Source: Combretum micranthum
Lineage: Eukaryota; Streptophyta; Magnoliopsida; Myrtales; Combretaceae
Assembly (NCBI GenBank): GCA_024138025.1
Contig: JAMXBD010004272.1
Span: 1 to 64,000 of the forward strand
DNA: 64,000 nt
Reading direction: 5' to 3'
Of this stretch, positions 1 to 11,596 are shown one piece after another. How positions within the stretch are numbered: the first letter of the stretch is position 1; each line of letters starts with the position of its first letter. Position numbers and translations under genes: made by a program. The notes below the pieces were generated by a model. That model was given only the letters and a program-made list of their open reading frames with translations, did not search any database and had not been told where the DNA came from.

Positions 1-1887
1 ACTTTCCCATTTTCCTCTTTCATCTCCTATTTTACTTCAAGTAAGTGAGGCTTTTACTCCTTCCACTCATAGATCTTTGTAATGGCTAGATTATTCTTGG
101 ATATTTCCAACCAAAGGACCCTATGAGCTCTTGCTAGGGACAAGGAAATGTCAAAACAAGAATACGAACCATTATAAAGTAGATCTAACATTTAAAGGAG
201 CTTTCAAGGCATAGCTTTATGATTTTTCATCAAAAGTGTTTTGAATAAAAGATCTTTTATAAAAATGTAGTTTTTTATTTTCAAAACCTATTTAAGCATT
301 TGATATAGTAGATCTATCATTTTACTACTCATATTCATGTAGGCATTTAAGATCTCATCATTATTTTGTGTTTATGTGAATTAATAGTCCTTAATACTTT
401 TTTCCTTAGTAAATAACCTTCCTAGTATATATATCTATAGGTAGATGAGGTAATAAAGTCAAAAAGGAAAATACTTTTCAAGAAATGAACTAGTGTAGAT
501 TCGGATGACTTGAGAAAACTAGGTTAAAAACCCTTTTACCAACTTCTGAACATGTGTTTTACAAGAAAAATAAAGTCTATAGGTGATAGATAATGTTTGG
601 TAATATTTTTTTCATGATCTTAGATGAGTTTTTACTAAAGAAAATATTTAAAACAAAAGATGAAGTCCCATAGAAGTTTTGAGTTAAAAGTCATGAAAGC
701 CAAATTCGTAATAATGGATAGATGGTCATAAAACCCTAGTTTTCCAACTTCAAAGATGATATTTTCTTAAAAAAATGAAGTCCTTAGGGTATAGGTAAAA
801 TAAATACTTAAAGATCTAAGTATAAAATGCATTTTTCCTAAAAGAATCAACTTGGAAATGAAGTTTTCTAAATTCGGATTTTTGGAACCATAGTATAAGA
901 CCCACTTAAAAGTTATAAATGAGGATTTTATTAAAGAAATAAAGGCCTTAGGATATTACTAATATAAGGGTCAAAATTTCCTTAAACAAAGTGAAGTTTT
1001 TCTAAAGAAAATCCTTATAACAAGTGAGTATGACCAAGTTTAGTAAACTTATTTGTTAATCAATAGCATGAAATGATTTTCTAGGAAAAAGTTTATTTAA
1101 ATTCTTTAAGTCTAAGAATCTATAAGAACTTAGGCACCTAAGAGTTCATATCATGACATTCATAATAGGGAAACTCATTTCCATGGCATTTAGTTTCATT
1201 TTGCACTTAGGAATCTCAAGTGCATTCATGAAAACCACATTTTCGGAATCAATATGACCGTTGTACAGATCTGATCCCTCATTTCTGAGGCTTAGATATT
1301 TTTAAAACTTGATTTAAACTTCATATTTAGAAAGCTCTTCCGAAGTAGATAGAAATCGATATCAAATTTGTGAAATTCTAACTTAAAACGACCAAGTTAT
1401 GGCCATTTTAAACCGGGACTTCGAAAATGATACGAATTTCAATTTCACTAAGTTTTCTTAGAGCTTTAGTATCCTAAGATGGTAGAATACTTATTAGGGT
1501 ATTTCTTATATGAATAGGTGAACCTGTGGATGTTGACTCTTTGCCTCCGGATTATTATTACTAGAAGAAAGGCGAACCAATGGCGGAGTGAGTTTTTCTT
1601 CCCGATTCATTTATTGTATGTGCTTGTAAAGTAGTGCACTAGAATGTAGGCCAAATGAATGGAATATGAATGATGGGGAATAATGGGAAATTATATGTTG
1701 ATGATGATGTGAGAACTCAAATTAAGAATATCGAAACCGGGTGATAAATTTTGGTTGTATACTTAGCTATGATGGATTGTTTGAGAAATTGTTTGATTGC
1801 CTAAGTAAAATGGCTTAATCAACTACTTGGACTAATGCCAAATTTGACATATGCATATCACAAGGGGAAGGAGCATTAGAATTTGTA

Positions 1888-2065
1888 GGTTAATCGTGAT
1901 CCATAAATGATATTGAATAATCGTAGGTTAATCGTGAGCCATAAACGATATCGAATAATCATAGGTTAATCGTGATCCATAAATGATATCGAATAATCGT
2001 AGGTTAATCGTGAGCCATAAACGATATCGAATAATCGTAGGTTAACCGTGAACCATAAATGGCAT
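1888..2065 (+). repeat. 38-bp tandem repeats inside the LTR
   Basis: There are four full 38-bp units starting at 1888, 1926, 1964 and 2002, and a decaying fifth from 2040. Each starts GGTTAATCGTGA.CCATAAA. Homologous arrays occur at the same LTR position elsewhere: 38-bp units in reverse orientation at about 31770-31945, and 33-bp units at about 24535-24635 and 36500-36565. These are true tandem repeats with no spacers. Confidence 0.92.
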
Positions 2066-2248
2066 AAAGTTATTACCACAGTATTCGTTAATCTGCTAAC
2101 CCGGGATGGAGGGCACAAGTCCATTCATATATGATTTCCAGCTGGTCATATGTTTGTTTAACTCACGTGTTTGGTGCATTCACTTGCTTGCTTAATTACT
2201 TGGTTGAATTGTTGTGACATGAATGTTATTGTGGAAGATTACACTCAC

Positions 2249-2264
2249 TAAGCTAGTTAGCTTA
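2249..2264. promoter_or_regulatory. Conserved LTR palindrome
   Basis: The sequence is TAAGCTA-GT-TAGCTTA, a perfect 7-bp inverted repeat with a 2-base centre, about 400 bp before the LTR end. The same stem, with centre GT or GTG, occurs in the other well-preserved LTR copies at 11133-11149, 24824-24840, 31567-31582, 41116-41131, 46931-46947 and 56123-56138. At 36758-36774 it has one mismatch. Its role is unknown: a protein-binding dyad or an RNA hairpin in the R-U5 part of the transcript are both possible. Confidence 0.7.
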
Positions 2265-2666
2265 CGTCCCTACAGTCCATTCCTTTTGCAGCTATCCCAT
2301 TTGTGGCTTAGGCGGCGTGACTCGGCTGTACAGGTACAGAAGCTAGGAGTTTCCCCTAGAAGTTGGATTTTCTGTATTAGACTTCCATAGGAAACTTCTA
2401 AGACTTGGATGACTGTATATGACCATTAATTATTCTTTTGCAGGGCAATGCCCCTTAGATTATGTAATATTTGTTTATGTCTCATGAATTATATCCTACT
2501 GCTAATGCGTGCCAAATTAAGCTTTTATCTCCATTTGGACTTGTACTCTATTGATTGTAAAGGTACGCCTTACATCTATATAAGGCTCTCGAGAGACTAA
2601 AGTGGTAATTCGAGAATTATTAGTATGTGGCGGATGTTACATTTAGGGTACCCTATGGGCGTGACA

Positions 2667-3280
2667 CTCCACTGTCATCTTCCTTGCTGCAGAGTGTAAT
2701 ACTCTTGAAGTATTCTCTGCTTAATTCTGTCATAAAAGAATTCTCTATAGAAGGCCTGCTGAAACATTTGCCATGTAATTATACCAGCCATGTGCCTTGT
2801 TGTGCTCAACCACTAGTTATTAGCTCTCCCAGTCAGCAAGTAAGAGACATATTCAACTTTCTTGTTTTCTGGAATATTCAAAGCAGCAAATGTCTTCTCA
2901 ACCTCTTCCATGCACAACTGTGCTTCGAGAGGCTCACCTGGTACTAGCTCAAACTTATGCACTAGGTCCATAAATTTGTTCAGACTAAGCACATTTGCAT
3001 GCGTAGCTCCATTTCCTCCATTCCCATTCAACCTTTGTGTCTCCTGTCTCCAAGCTTCAGCGTTTTCTTGGACCATCAGCATGTCCCTCCTCATATCTTG
3101 TTGCTATTGACCAACCACTCCTAACAAGGCATTCACAGCTTGCATAAGCTGTGCAGCATCGACCGGAACTTGGTGTCCAATAGGTGGAGGTGGTGGTAAG
3201 TCTTGATTTTAAGCCTGCTGCTCATCCTGTTGCTGCCCCAAATTCTCATTCTCCATAGGAATTCTTCTTCTTGGAGGCAT
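2667..3280 (-). pseudogene. gag: Element F: Ty3 gag fragment, broken
   Basis: On the minus strand a reading frame starts at ATG 3280 (MPPRRRIPMENEN) and runs to 2667, where the plus-strand LTR was inserted. It carries a retrotransposon gag capsid pattern: LNKFMDLVHKFELVPGEPLEAQ, then MEEVEKTFAALNIPENKKVEY, SYLLTGRA, and ITWQMFQQAFYREFF. Family members use this protein to form the virus-like particle that packages element RNA. In-frame stops fall near 3209, 3108 and 2812, and a one-base shift occurs close to the 2667 junction. It is therefore a dead, C-terminally truncated copy with no zinc knuckle left. The PBS and 5' LTR lie directly upstream at 3441-5530, which confirms the orientation. Confidence 0.85.
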
Positions 3281-3440
3281 TCTAACACAACAAAACACTA
3301 CGAAATTAGAATAAGGGTATCCAACTCAAGATCAAAACTTAAATCTATAAGACAACATCAAACTTAACTAAACAACAAACCTATTATTCTACCCCACTCC
3401 TAAGTAATCAAAACTTAGATCTAATAGATCATAACCTATT

Positions 3441-3452
3441 GCTCTGATAGCA
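3441..3452 (-). promoter_or_regulatory. Element F primer-binding site
   Basis: Read on the minus strand this is TGCTATCAGAGC, one base off the plant initiator-Met tRNA site TGGTATCAGAGC. It lies 7 bases inside the LTR end at 3460. It marks 3460-5530 as the 5' LTR of a leftward element. Confidence 0.8.
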
Positions 3453-5065
3453 AATAAGTTGTAACGCCCTAAAAAAGGCATTACAACCCACTACGTGTCC
3501 TCTTTTATATAGGATACACAAAGGCTCTATTATCCACAAATTAATACAAATCATCACCTGTAAACACTCATAGGGTAACTCATAGGATACCAAACCTGTT
3601 CAACATAAAAACTCATACATCATAAAACATAAAACTCATGGTTCAAGCATAAAATCCAAGTTGATTTCACAGTCAAGAAACTCAATAGAAACTAAATACT
3701 GTTTACATTAAAATCTTTTTATTTAAAACCAACTATGAATCTAACTACGATCTCAAATAAGCAAAACATGTCTTCTCTCAGAAACTTGGTATATGAAGCC
3801 TAACTCTCGGCTGGGTAGTCGGGTTCACTATCGCCATCCCCACTATCAAAGAATAATTCATAACCAGATAGATCATACACTATATCTTCTTCACCTATAC
3901 CAGAAATTTAAAAGAATGAGCAGTGACGCCCAGTACGATAACTCCAATCAACAAAAAAAAATGCATATGCATATACAAAAGGCATATAAATCATGCAACT
4001 TAAACTAATGCAAACAATCATATTATTATCTTTCTTAAGCTAACAAAACAACACAGTCCAGTATTAGGCATACACTAATTCTGAACTTGAAGTTACTCAA
4101 ACTCCATTAAAGATTAAACAACTTTTTGAAAATAATAATCATATACATATATGGATGAGTGGGTACTCCCCAAACACCCCGAATCATATCAAGGCACGAG
4201 TCCACTAGGGACAACCTCACACCAAGATCATCAAGGTGCCTCACTAGTATCACTATCTGCCAGGTCTTTACTGGTCAAAGCCAAGCACAACCAAAACATA
4301 CAACTATTAACCTGAATAACGATTAAATTTATTAAGAAAATTCTATTCCTACAAGCATTCAATCAATACTAATCTTACAGGTAAAAGCAACAAGCAAGGA
4401 TTGGTCGTACCATTCTAAATTTCAGGAATATAAATCAAATCCTCAGAATCTGATACCAACAACAACAAAGACAACCCGAACTCCACAAAACTCCTATATT
4501 CACACCAACAACAATTCCATAAACTCCAAATGTCCTGTTACAACATATATACATATATATATATCAACAGATATGATTGCATTATCAAAATACCCTATCA
4601 AATATTAATTCTCCAAAAATCCTAGCCTGAAAAGAAATCTCCGTTATCTGCACCGTCTATTCCGATCGAACTCCACAAACACCAATTATTTCACCCAAAA
4701 CCCTAATATGCACAACAATAAGAATGTATGAGGTTTTTTAATCCATATTTTGTTTGAATCCATCATAGAAGAGATAAACTTACTATTTTGAATCCCTAAA
4801 ACCCCACTTACATTCACCAATTCACAAATCTCACACGTGCTAGGGTTTTTCTCTAAAAACCTTCATGAAAATCAATAAAACCCTAAGAAAGACTTATACA
4901 ATTTCATATTTAATCCATGAGAGAAAGTTAAAATCACTTACTTTGGATAAAAACACCCTTCGGATGATTCTCCAAGCCTAGATCTCCAAAAACACTCCAA
5001 AACTCTCTTATACGAAGGAGAAAATGATAAAAAGAAAATCTGTCGAAAATTTTTTTCGCGTCTCG

Positions 5066-5072
5066 ATTTATA
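5066..5072 (-). promoter_or_regulatory. TATA box of element F LTR
   Basis: The minus strand reads CTATAAATCGAGACGCG. The partial copy has TATAAATACGAGATGCG at 12737-12744, so the box and its downstream GAGA.GCG context are retained in both. It would drive leftward transcription into gag. Confidence 0.55.
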
Positions 5073-5085
5073 GAAATTTGGTTAT

Positions 5086-5365
5086 ATGCCGGCCTTATGC
5101 CAGCAGCTTACATGTAGATCTTGCCGGCGTACAACCAACGTTGGCAAAATTTACACGAGCGCCAGCAGCATTCATCGGGACTTTGAATTCTAAAATTTCA
5201 ATTCCTACTATATATGCCGGCAAATCCATGCCCTACGCCGGCAGCATTTATGCCGGTGTTGAGAGAAACCCTAGTGAATGCCGGCAGCGTTCCTCCCAGC
5301 GTTAAGAAAAACTCTACTGTTTCCATCCTACACCGTCTTTACGCCGGCAACGTAGATTCTTCAGG
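5086..5365. repeat. Cluster of GCCGGC / TACGCCGGCGTA-like boxes
   Basis: At least eight GC-rich boxes of the form ATGCCGGC, TACGCCGGC or GCCGGCAACGT stand out in an AT-rich LTR. A homologous but diverged cluster occurs at about 12755-13050. The boxes lie upstream of the minus-strand TATA box, that is in U3 with respect to element F. Confidence 0.65.
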
Positions 5366-5530
5366 AGGCGGCGTACAATCTATCAAAAATTGTATAAATC
5401 TGAACTTTAATATTTGTCCTACAGCCAAACTTAATCTTTTACAATTTACTTGTTTTGACCTTAAACTCATCCTATATCATCTTATGATTCACAATTCATT
5501 ATATTTCCATCTTTATTTTTGTATTTTATA

Positions 5531-6600
5531 GTAGTTATAAGTAGTATTAGATGCACAATTAGGGATAAAATCTGTGTGATTACTAATCATACAAATTTTC
5601 TTATGTGTAGGCTAATCCAACCATTTGCCATATTAAATAGCAAATTTTTGGCACGATGGAGGAATAGATACTTACAAATTATAGATTACGACTCTGAGTC
5701 TTTGTAGCAAATTTGGCATTGTCAGGCATCACAAAGACCCTAGATGAAATTTTCAGTACTTGGAAGAGAGGTTTACAACCATTACTGAAAAATTGGCTAT
5801 TCTTGATGGAAAGGGTTTTTCCAAATAATGGCACTGCAATTGAGACCATTTACAAGTTTGAGAGGCTGATTATCCAGAGAGGTGGAGGCATAGAAATTGA
5901 TAATATAGCTTTTATAGTATTTGCTCGATCAGTGAGACTCGTTCTTCTAGATTTTAGGATTTGGATTCCTATTGGAGCTGATTAGGTATATACACATGAT
6001 ATTAGACATGGTCATGCTTTGGTGTTGGAGGATACTCTTCGTGATGATGATTAGATGCTGACACATGTAGTTAGAAGCAATTTCTCCAGAGATGTTTTAT
6101 CAAACAGACCTCCTATTATTCCAAAGGAGGAAAGTGAGACCAGACACTTCATTAGACCACATGGCAAAAGAAAATAAGCGATAATGTAGACCACAATTTT
6201 TATGTAGAGTGTGACTACTACTTTGATAGATGAAAAAGTGAGCAAAAAGAGAAGAATGGAAGCTGAGAAATTTGTCTGTAATTATAATTATGCCCGATGG
6301 ATTGGGACTACTCATAGTGGATGGATTAAGAGAGATGTACCACCGCCTAGTACCGTGGAAGGGCAGAAGCCTACTTCTAAAGGTATCCGAATGATGGATA
6401 CAAATCTGACTTTGGCACCACCAGGGAATCAAGAGGGAAAATTTGATATTGATGATAGTAGCTATGAGGAGGAGGATTATTACCCTTAATTAAGCCCCAG
6501 GGAAAAGGGCAAGGGACCTTTGTACCCTAACCCATAGAGTCGGATCTAATTTTAGACTATGTTATGCTTATCTTGATAGATAATATAATAGATGTAATAT
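5531..6600 (+). mobile_element. Element O, 5' internal region (older Ty3 element)
   Basis: About 45 bases from 5531 match the sequence just upstream of 40575 (TAGTTATAAGTAGTATTAGATG and beyond). That second site lies 140 bases inside a PBS and LTR end, so this is the internal region of a related element. The extra ORF1 follows (5611-6489). The solo LTR at 6601 interrupts element O, which resumes at 11602 with a gag start. The LTR and PBS of this copy are not visible: element F occupies the left side. Confidence 0.65.
5611..6489 (+). pseudogene. Element O ORF1 (extra ORF upstream of gag), decayed
   Basis: This is an old homologue of the ORF1 seen in elements N and T. Recognisable parts in order are an N-terminal stretch (LARWRNRYLQIIDYDSES), LCSKFGIVRHHKD after a frame change, TWKRGLQ, ETIYKFERLI, DFRIWIPIGAD, then THDIRHGHALVLED after a stop. 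The last open segment (6211-6489) ends in an acidic tail, DIDDSSYEEEDYYP. The matching order in element T is LCEDFALARHPR, LWKDGL, ETIYTLERI, DFRVWIPIG and an acidic tail. A T-rich run ending in TAG (5610) sits just before the homologous start. At least two frameshifts and several stops make it non-functional. Function is unknown; the first third resembles the C-terminal half of a retrotransposon gag capsid domain. Confidence 0.65.
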
Positions 6601-8032
6601 TGTAAGCCTTGAAAATTTCAGTAAATAATTTCAAGATGAACTTCGAAAATAAACCCACAAAAATTACTCCAAATTAAAACCGAACTTCGACTAGATCTAA
6701 ATCACGAATGAATCCAAAAATTTCTCAGTCTTGAGGAAAATAAGAATCTTTAAAAACAAAATAAGAACTCAACATACTTCAATTCCAAAACCACTACGTA
6801 CGAAAAATTCTACATTTAACTCCGATTTATAAAATCGGGTAATATAAAGCCCAAAAACAAATTATTAAAAAGTAAATAATGATTAACCTTCGAAATAAAA
6901 CTCAATTCAAATAATTCCAAAAATGTCGAGAGATATTAAATACTTACAAAAATAAAATTTAAAATAAATATCTCAAATCAAATATGTTATATAAACATAA
7001 AATATCAGTTTCCAAATTGGCAAAGATCTAAACCGGAAAGTCACCGGAAACCCAAAGTGGAATACAATAGTTTAAGTCCGGCAATCTAGCGCCCTTAACC
7101 CTAGAGCCCGAGGTGTAATTAAATGTGTAGAATAGCTCGTAGTAATATAAGTTTGCTTAAAAATATCATATTGATAAATTTTTGACTTATTTCGGACCTG
7201 TTCGGATACAGACTTTAAAAAGCGTGTCCCGGGGCTCGAGATATCAAAAATATGCCATTAGTACCGTTAGACCCGTAATTTCATAAGATTTCCAAATATA
7301 TGAGTTATATAATTTTTTGGGTTATAAAAGTTACGGTTATAACCTTTTTTATCGTATTTTCATTATTACTGGTAATTAATTAGTCTTTTACACTATTCAC
7401 TTTTATTTCATTACATGATTTTATTATTCTTATAAACCCTTATATTTTTAGATAAATATTTTATATATTATAGAAAATTTATTTTTCTAAAATTTAGTTC
7501 GTTTCGGGTTTTTATGGGATCAGATTCTATTTAAGACCCGATACTAGAAATAAAATAAATTAATTTAATAATTATAAAATATTTGAAAAATATTTTTATT
7601 TTCATAAATTAATTTTTTAGAATTTTTTGGCTTATAAAAATATCATTTATAGCCCATATTCGCGTATTTTGATCATACCGGTAACATATTTCTTAAAATA
7701 CTAAAATAATTCAAATAATTATTTAATTTTATTTATGAAAACTCTGCCACTTATTTAAAAATATTTTTTCTAATTTTATTTTGTATTTTTCTTAATAAAA
7801 AACACTTTTTCTATCCCATACTTCAAGTACACCTTAATAAAAATCACTGCCTTTTCATTTCAATCTTTCTATACTTTGTCTCACACTTCATGGCAGATTT
7901 TCCCTTCTTTTGGATGCCATTATCCTTTAATTTACTCCTATTTTGACTAAAATAAATATAATTAATCATTCTTCAAAAAGCTACACATACCATTAATTAC
8001 ACAATTCAATTTCAAGTCAAAATTCAACAAAT

Positions 8033-8170
8033 TCCCTCTCTCTCTCTCTCTTCCCATTTCACGTGTAGCTCCCTCCACTATTGCAATTAATACACTCTTT
8101 CTCTCTCTCTTTCATTTACTTCTTTTCCCTTTACCATTCCTTATCTTTTTCTCTCTCTTTTTCCTCTCTT
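8033..8170 (+). repeat. CT-rich microsatellite tracts in LTR
   Basis: Runs of (CT)n and TTCTCTCT alternate here. Other LTR copies have a similar pyrimidine tract at the comparable place, next to a TATA-like element in the medium subfamily, so it may be close to the transcription start. The reverse-orientation copy has GA runs at about 49780-49960. Confidence 0.6.
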
Positions 8171-8679
8171 TCTTTATTCATTTTGCTCTTGTTCTTTCAA
8201 GAACACAAGCTGCCCCTATTTCTTCTATAAGCTTCCACATATATTTCTTCAAGATTCTTGAATAAAACTCTTGTCCAAAGCTTCCATAGGTGATATAGGT
8301 AAAGTATAGTGAGAGTTTCATGCATCAAATGACATTACATTAGCTTAAAAGCTAAGGATGAATGCCAAAATGAAACACTCTCACTTCTTTATGATTATTC
8401 TCTTGTATTACTATTATTTCTTATTAAAAGTAGTTATATTTTATAGATCTAACTTTTTGTAGCTTTGATTTTTGTTTATGCCTTGATCTTGTTATTTGAG
8501 TTATTATTTTTGTTATTGCTTATGATTCATGTATTTATAACTAGATCTAGTGTTTTGAGTTCATAAAAATGCATTAGACTTTTGTTTTATGTTCATGAAC
8601 AACTTTGTAGTAGCATGATGATGGTAGGAAAGTTTTAGAAAGCTCAAAATATATTTTATTTTTAACAAAAATCATTTTT

Positions 8680-9960
8680 GAAAATTCGGATGAAAATGGA
8701 ACCATATTTAGAAAAGTTATTTTTCAACTTCAAAATGTGTATTTTTCATTTAAAATGAAGGGCTTAGGGTATAGACAACATAAATGAATGATTTTGATGA
8801 GTAAAGTTTAGATCTATGAGTTTATAGTTTACTACCATGGGTTTCTTTTAGATTTATGTTCATATTAAGTGTAGATCTTGGTTTTGAACTTAAACAAAAA
8901 TGGTGAAATTCGTATTTAGGCAAGACCCCCATTTAAAAACCACTTTCCAAGTGTCAAAATGAAATTTTTATTTGAGATAATGAAGGCTTAATGTATATAT
9001 ATCATCAAGACTACTTTTTATAAGAATCAAAGATGATTTTCAAAAGTTATTTTCAAAACAAAATCTCATTTTCGGATTTGGGCTAAGGCATATTTTAAAA
9101 ACATGTTTTCCAATAAAAAAATGAAGTTTTTATTCAAGATATGAAAGGCTCTTAAGATAGGATATGTAAGGAATGGATTTTCATAAGTTTAGATAGATTT
9201 TATCAAAAAGAATGTCCAAGAATAAATTTTGTAAATTCGGATCTCAACCAAGACCAATTTTTAAAACCAATTTATCAACTTCAAAACTCATGTTTTATGT
9301 GAAGAATGAAGGGTATAGGTAACAGGTATCATTAAGTAGTGATTTTTATAAGTTGAAGTGAGTTTTGATGAGATTAATGTGTAAAACAAAAATTAGAATC
9401 AAGATGGAAAATTTTGAGTTAGTAGTCAACTTGTAAAATTCGTAACTTTGGATGATGCCCGTGAAAACACCTATTATCCAAGTTCAAAATAAATATTTTA
9501 TGTATTAAATGAAGTCCTTAAGTAATAGGTATCATAAAGTCTCAGATTTTAATGCATTACACAAGTTTTTCCCAAAGGAATCATTCAAAAAGTGGATTTC
9601 TAAAAATTTGGATTTTTGAGTAAATCCTATTTGAAAACATATTTGCAAAGTGTAAAATGCAAATTCTTATGTAAAAATGAAGTCCTTAGAAGTTATGTAT
9701 GGTTGAGCCCTAATTCTCTAAACATCAAATGATTTTTACTTAAAGGAATCACTCAAAAACTAATTTTCTCAAAATTCGGATTTTGGAATCAACCCTACTT
9801 AAAAACATGTTTACAAAGTGTGAAATGGAAATTTTTATGTAGAAATGAAGGTCATAAGTAATAGATATAATGAAGACTCAATTTTAACAAAAATAATTAT
9901 ATTTTCTTAAGAAGTAAATCCAAAACAAATGGAAATGAACAAAGTTAGAAAACTAGATTT
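8680..9960 (+). repeat. Array of about seven degenerate 160-220-bp modules
   Basis: The anchor TTCGGAT / TTCGTA recurs at 8685, 8909, 9071, 9236, 9439, 9608 (worn) and 9775. Each is followed by a stretch ending in ATGAAG..CTTAG and a GTATAGGTA-like segment. Spacings are 224, 162, 165, 203, 169 and 167. Shorter LTRs carry three anchors, for example 500, 705, 873 and 23124, 23327, 23495. The long subfamily therefore seems to contain a duplicated three-module block of about 545 bp. Confidence 0.7.
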
Positions 9961-11596
9961 TTCATAAGTAGTTGTTATTATGGTCCTGCAAAATAAAAAG
10001 TTATAAAATTTTCTTTTAGCAAGAATCATCAAGATCATGCATACATTAAACTCATCACATGTCATTCATGTTAGGAAATCATTCATATTGCATGTATAAT
10101 TGATTTGTCAAGTAGAAACATTTCAAGCATTTACAAAACTATTTTTCGGAAATGGAGATCGTTACTAATTAGATCTAATCCTTCTGTTCCGTGACTTACA
10201 TATTTTCAAAACTTGAAAATAGCATTAGAATTAGATAGATCTTTCTAATTAGATAGAAATCGATATATAATTTACAAAATTCTAAGTTAAAATGACCAAG
10301 TTATGGCGTTTTAAGTTCGAATTTCCACTTAGGACGAGAATTGCGAATTTGATAGTTTGTATAAGATCATTTGGATTAGTTTGAGTTGAAATACTTATTA
10401 GAGTATTTCTTCCTTTTTAGGTGATCCCAAAATCGACGATTTCTTACCAGCGAATTACTTTTACTAAAAGACTGGTGATCCAATGGCTGCGTGAGTCTTC
10501 TTCTTATTTTGTTACCTTGTTTGTGCTTGTAGCTAATCGCATTAGAAGTATAGGAACAAAATTAAAAATCAATATGAATGGGGATGGGATATATGATGAG
10601 ACTGTGATGAATGTATGCCAAAGAATACTAAAGCATATCGAAACCACGATTTGATTGGATAACTGCACTGTTCATATTATTTCTATTATATGTATGATAT
10701 TGGTTGGTGACTCTAAAGAATGTATGAATATTTTGACCTAAGCAAAAATTAAATTTGTCATGCATCTTATCGGACATATTGCATTTGATAGTGTGCTACT
10801 CCTACGCAGGTCGATCGGTATGGTCCGATGATGACTCGTTTGGATAACAAGGCCGATATCAGAGCTCAGTCATGGGAACTAAGGCGCATGTGGATGCATT
10901 CCATGAGTGAGCCTAGCCGAGTCGAGTGCTATGAGCTGAGGGCTTGGGGACTAGCAGTGGTCATGTAGACTTCAACACCATTCCTAACCCAAGATACAGA
11001 GGGCGTAAATCCGTTCTGTGTGTGGGTTTCGGATACCCATACATAATTGTGTTGCTCATGTGTTTGTTCATGCATAGCATATGGTTGATTATAACTTGCT
11101 TGTTATGGTACGGAAATTAAGGGAATTCTCACTAAGCTAGTGTAGCTTATACCCCAATAGATGTTTAAATGAACAGGTTATCTCAAGAATGCTAAGTGGG
11201 GACCGAGATGGTTGGAGCTGAGAATGACTTCGGGATTTCGGCAAGGAATAAGAATGTTTGAAGTTGTTAGCTAGGTTTTATGATTTGCTTTGTAATAGTT
11301 TATGTAGGGAAGTCTCTGGATGAATGTAATTGAAGTTTAATGATTTGTATTTTGAAGTATAGTGATTCGTATATGAAGTATAGTGATTTGTATATGCAGT
11401 ATAGTGAATTGTATTTCCTTTACATTGTTACTCAAGTGTATCCATATAAAATGTATCTCTCCAATGTGTCTCCTCTATATGTTAAACGCATTGTACATGG
11501 TATAGAAGCCTTCGCATGACTGAGACTGTCATTCCAAGGCTTTAATATTGTGTATGGCGGACTGCCACGTTTAGGATACCCTTTCGGGGCATGACA

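Larger units (their letters stand above)
1..2666 (+). mobile_element. Large Ty3 LTR, 3' part (solo LTR or 3' LTR), cut by window start
   Basis: This is the downstream part of an LTR of the main superfamily and ends in GGGCGTGACA at 2666. It shares with the other copies a core block containing GACCAAGTTATGGCC (about 1255-1440), a 38-bp tandem array (1888-2065), a TAAGCTA-GT-TAGCTTA hairpin (2249-2264) and the GGGTACCC box near the end. The sequence after 2666 is minus-strand gag of another element, with no PBS, so this is a 3' LTR or a solo LTR. Its start and left target-site duplicate lie outside the window. By sequence it is closest to the solo LTR at 31166-34657. It contains no coding region. 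Confidence 0.85.
3460..5530 (-). mobile_element. Element F 5' LTR (TGTAACGCC family)
   Basis: On the plus strand the LTR starts TGTAACGCCC at 3460 and ends near 5530, where a worn terminus (GTATTTTATA) corresponds to TATTACA in the copy at 13205. It belongs to a different family from the main LTR superfamily. A partial copy in the same orientation lies at 12231-13205. A minus-strand TATA box (5066-5072) and a cluster of GCCGGC boxes (about 5086-5365) lie in its U3 side. The flank to the right is element O. Confidence 0.75.
6601..11596 (+). mobile_element. 4996-bp solo LTR (long subfamily) with TSD aatat
   Basis: It starts TGTAAGCC at 6601 and ends CATGACA at 11596, with identical 5-bp flanks AATAT at 6596-6600 and 11597-11601. 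No internal region is present, so it is a solo LTR left by LTR-LTR recombination. Its closest relative is the minus-strand solo LTR at 46507-51389. Landmarks are a CT-rich tract (8033-8170), an array of degenerate modules (8680-9960), the core block (about 10160-10330), and the TAAGCTA palindrome (11133-11149). It disrupts element O between ORF1 and gag. Confidence 0.93.

Noticed and set aside
1888..2065. CRISPR-like array of 38-bp repeats
   Set aside because: The units abut with no spacers, lie inside a plant LTR and vary like a minisatellite.
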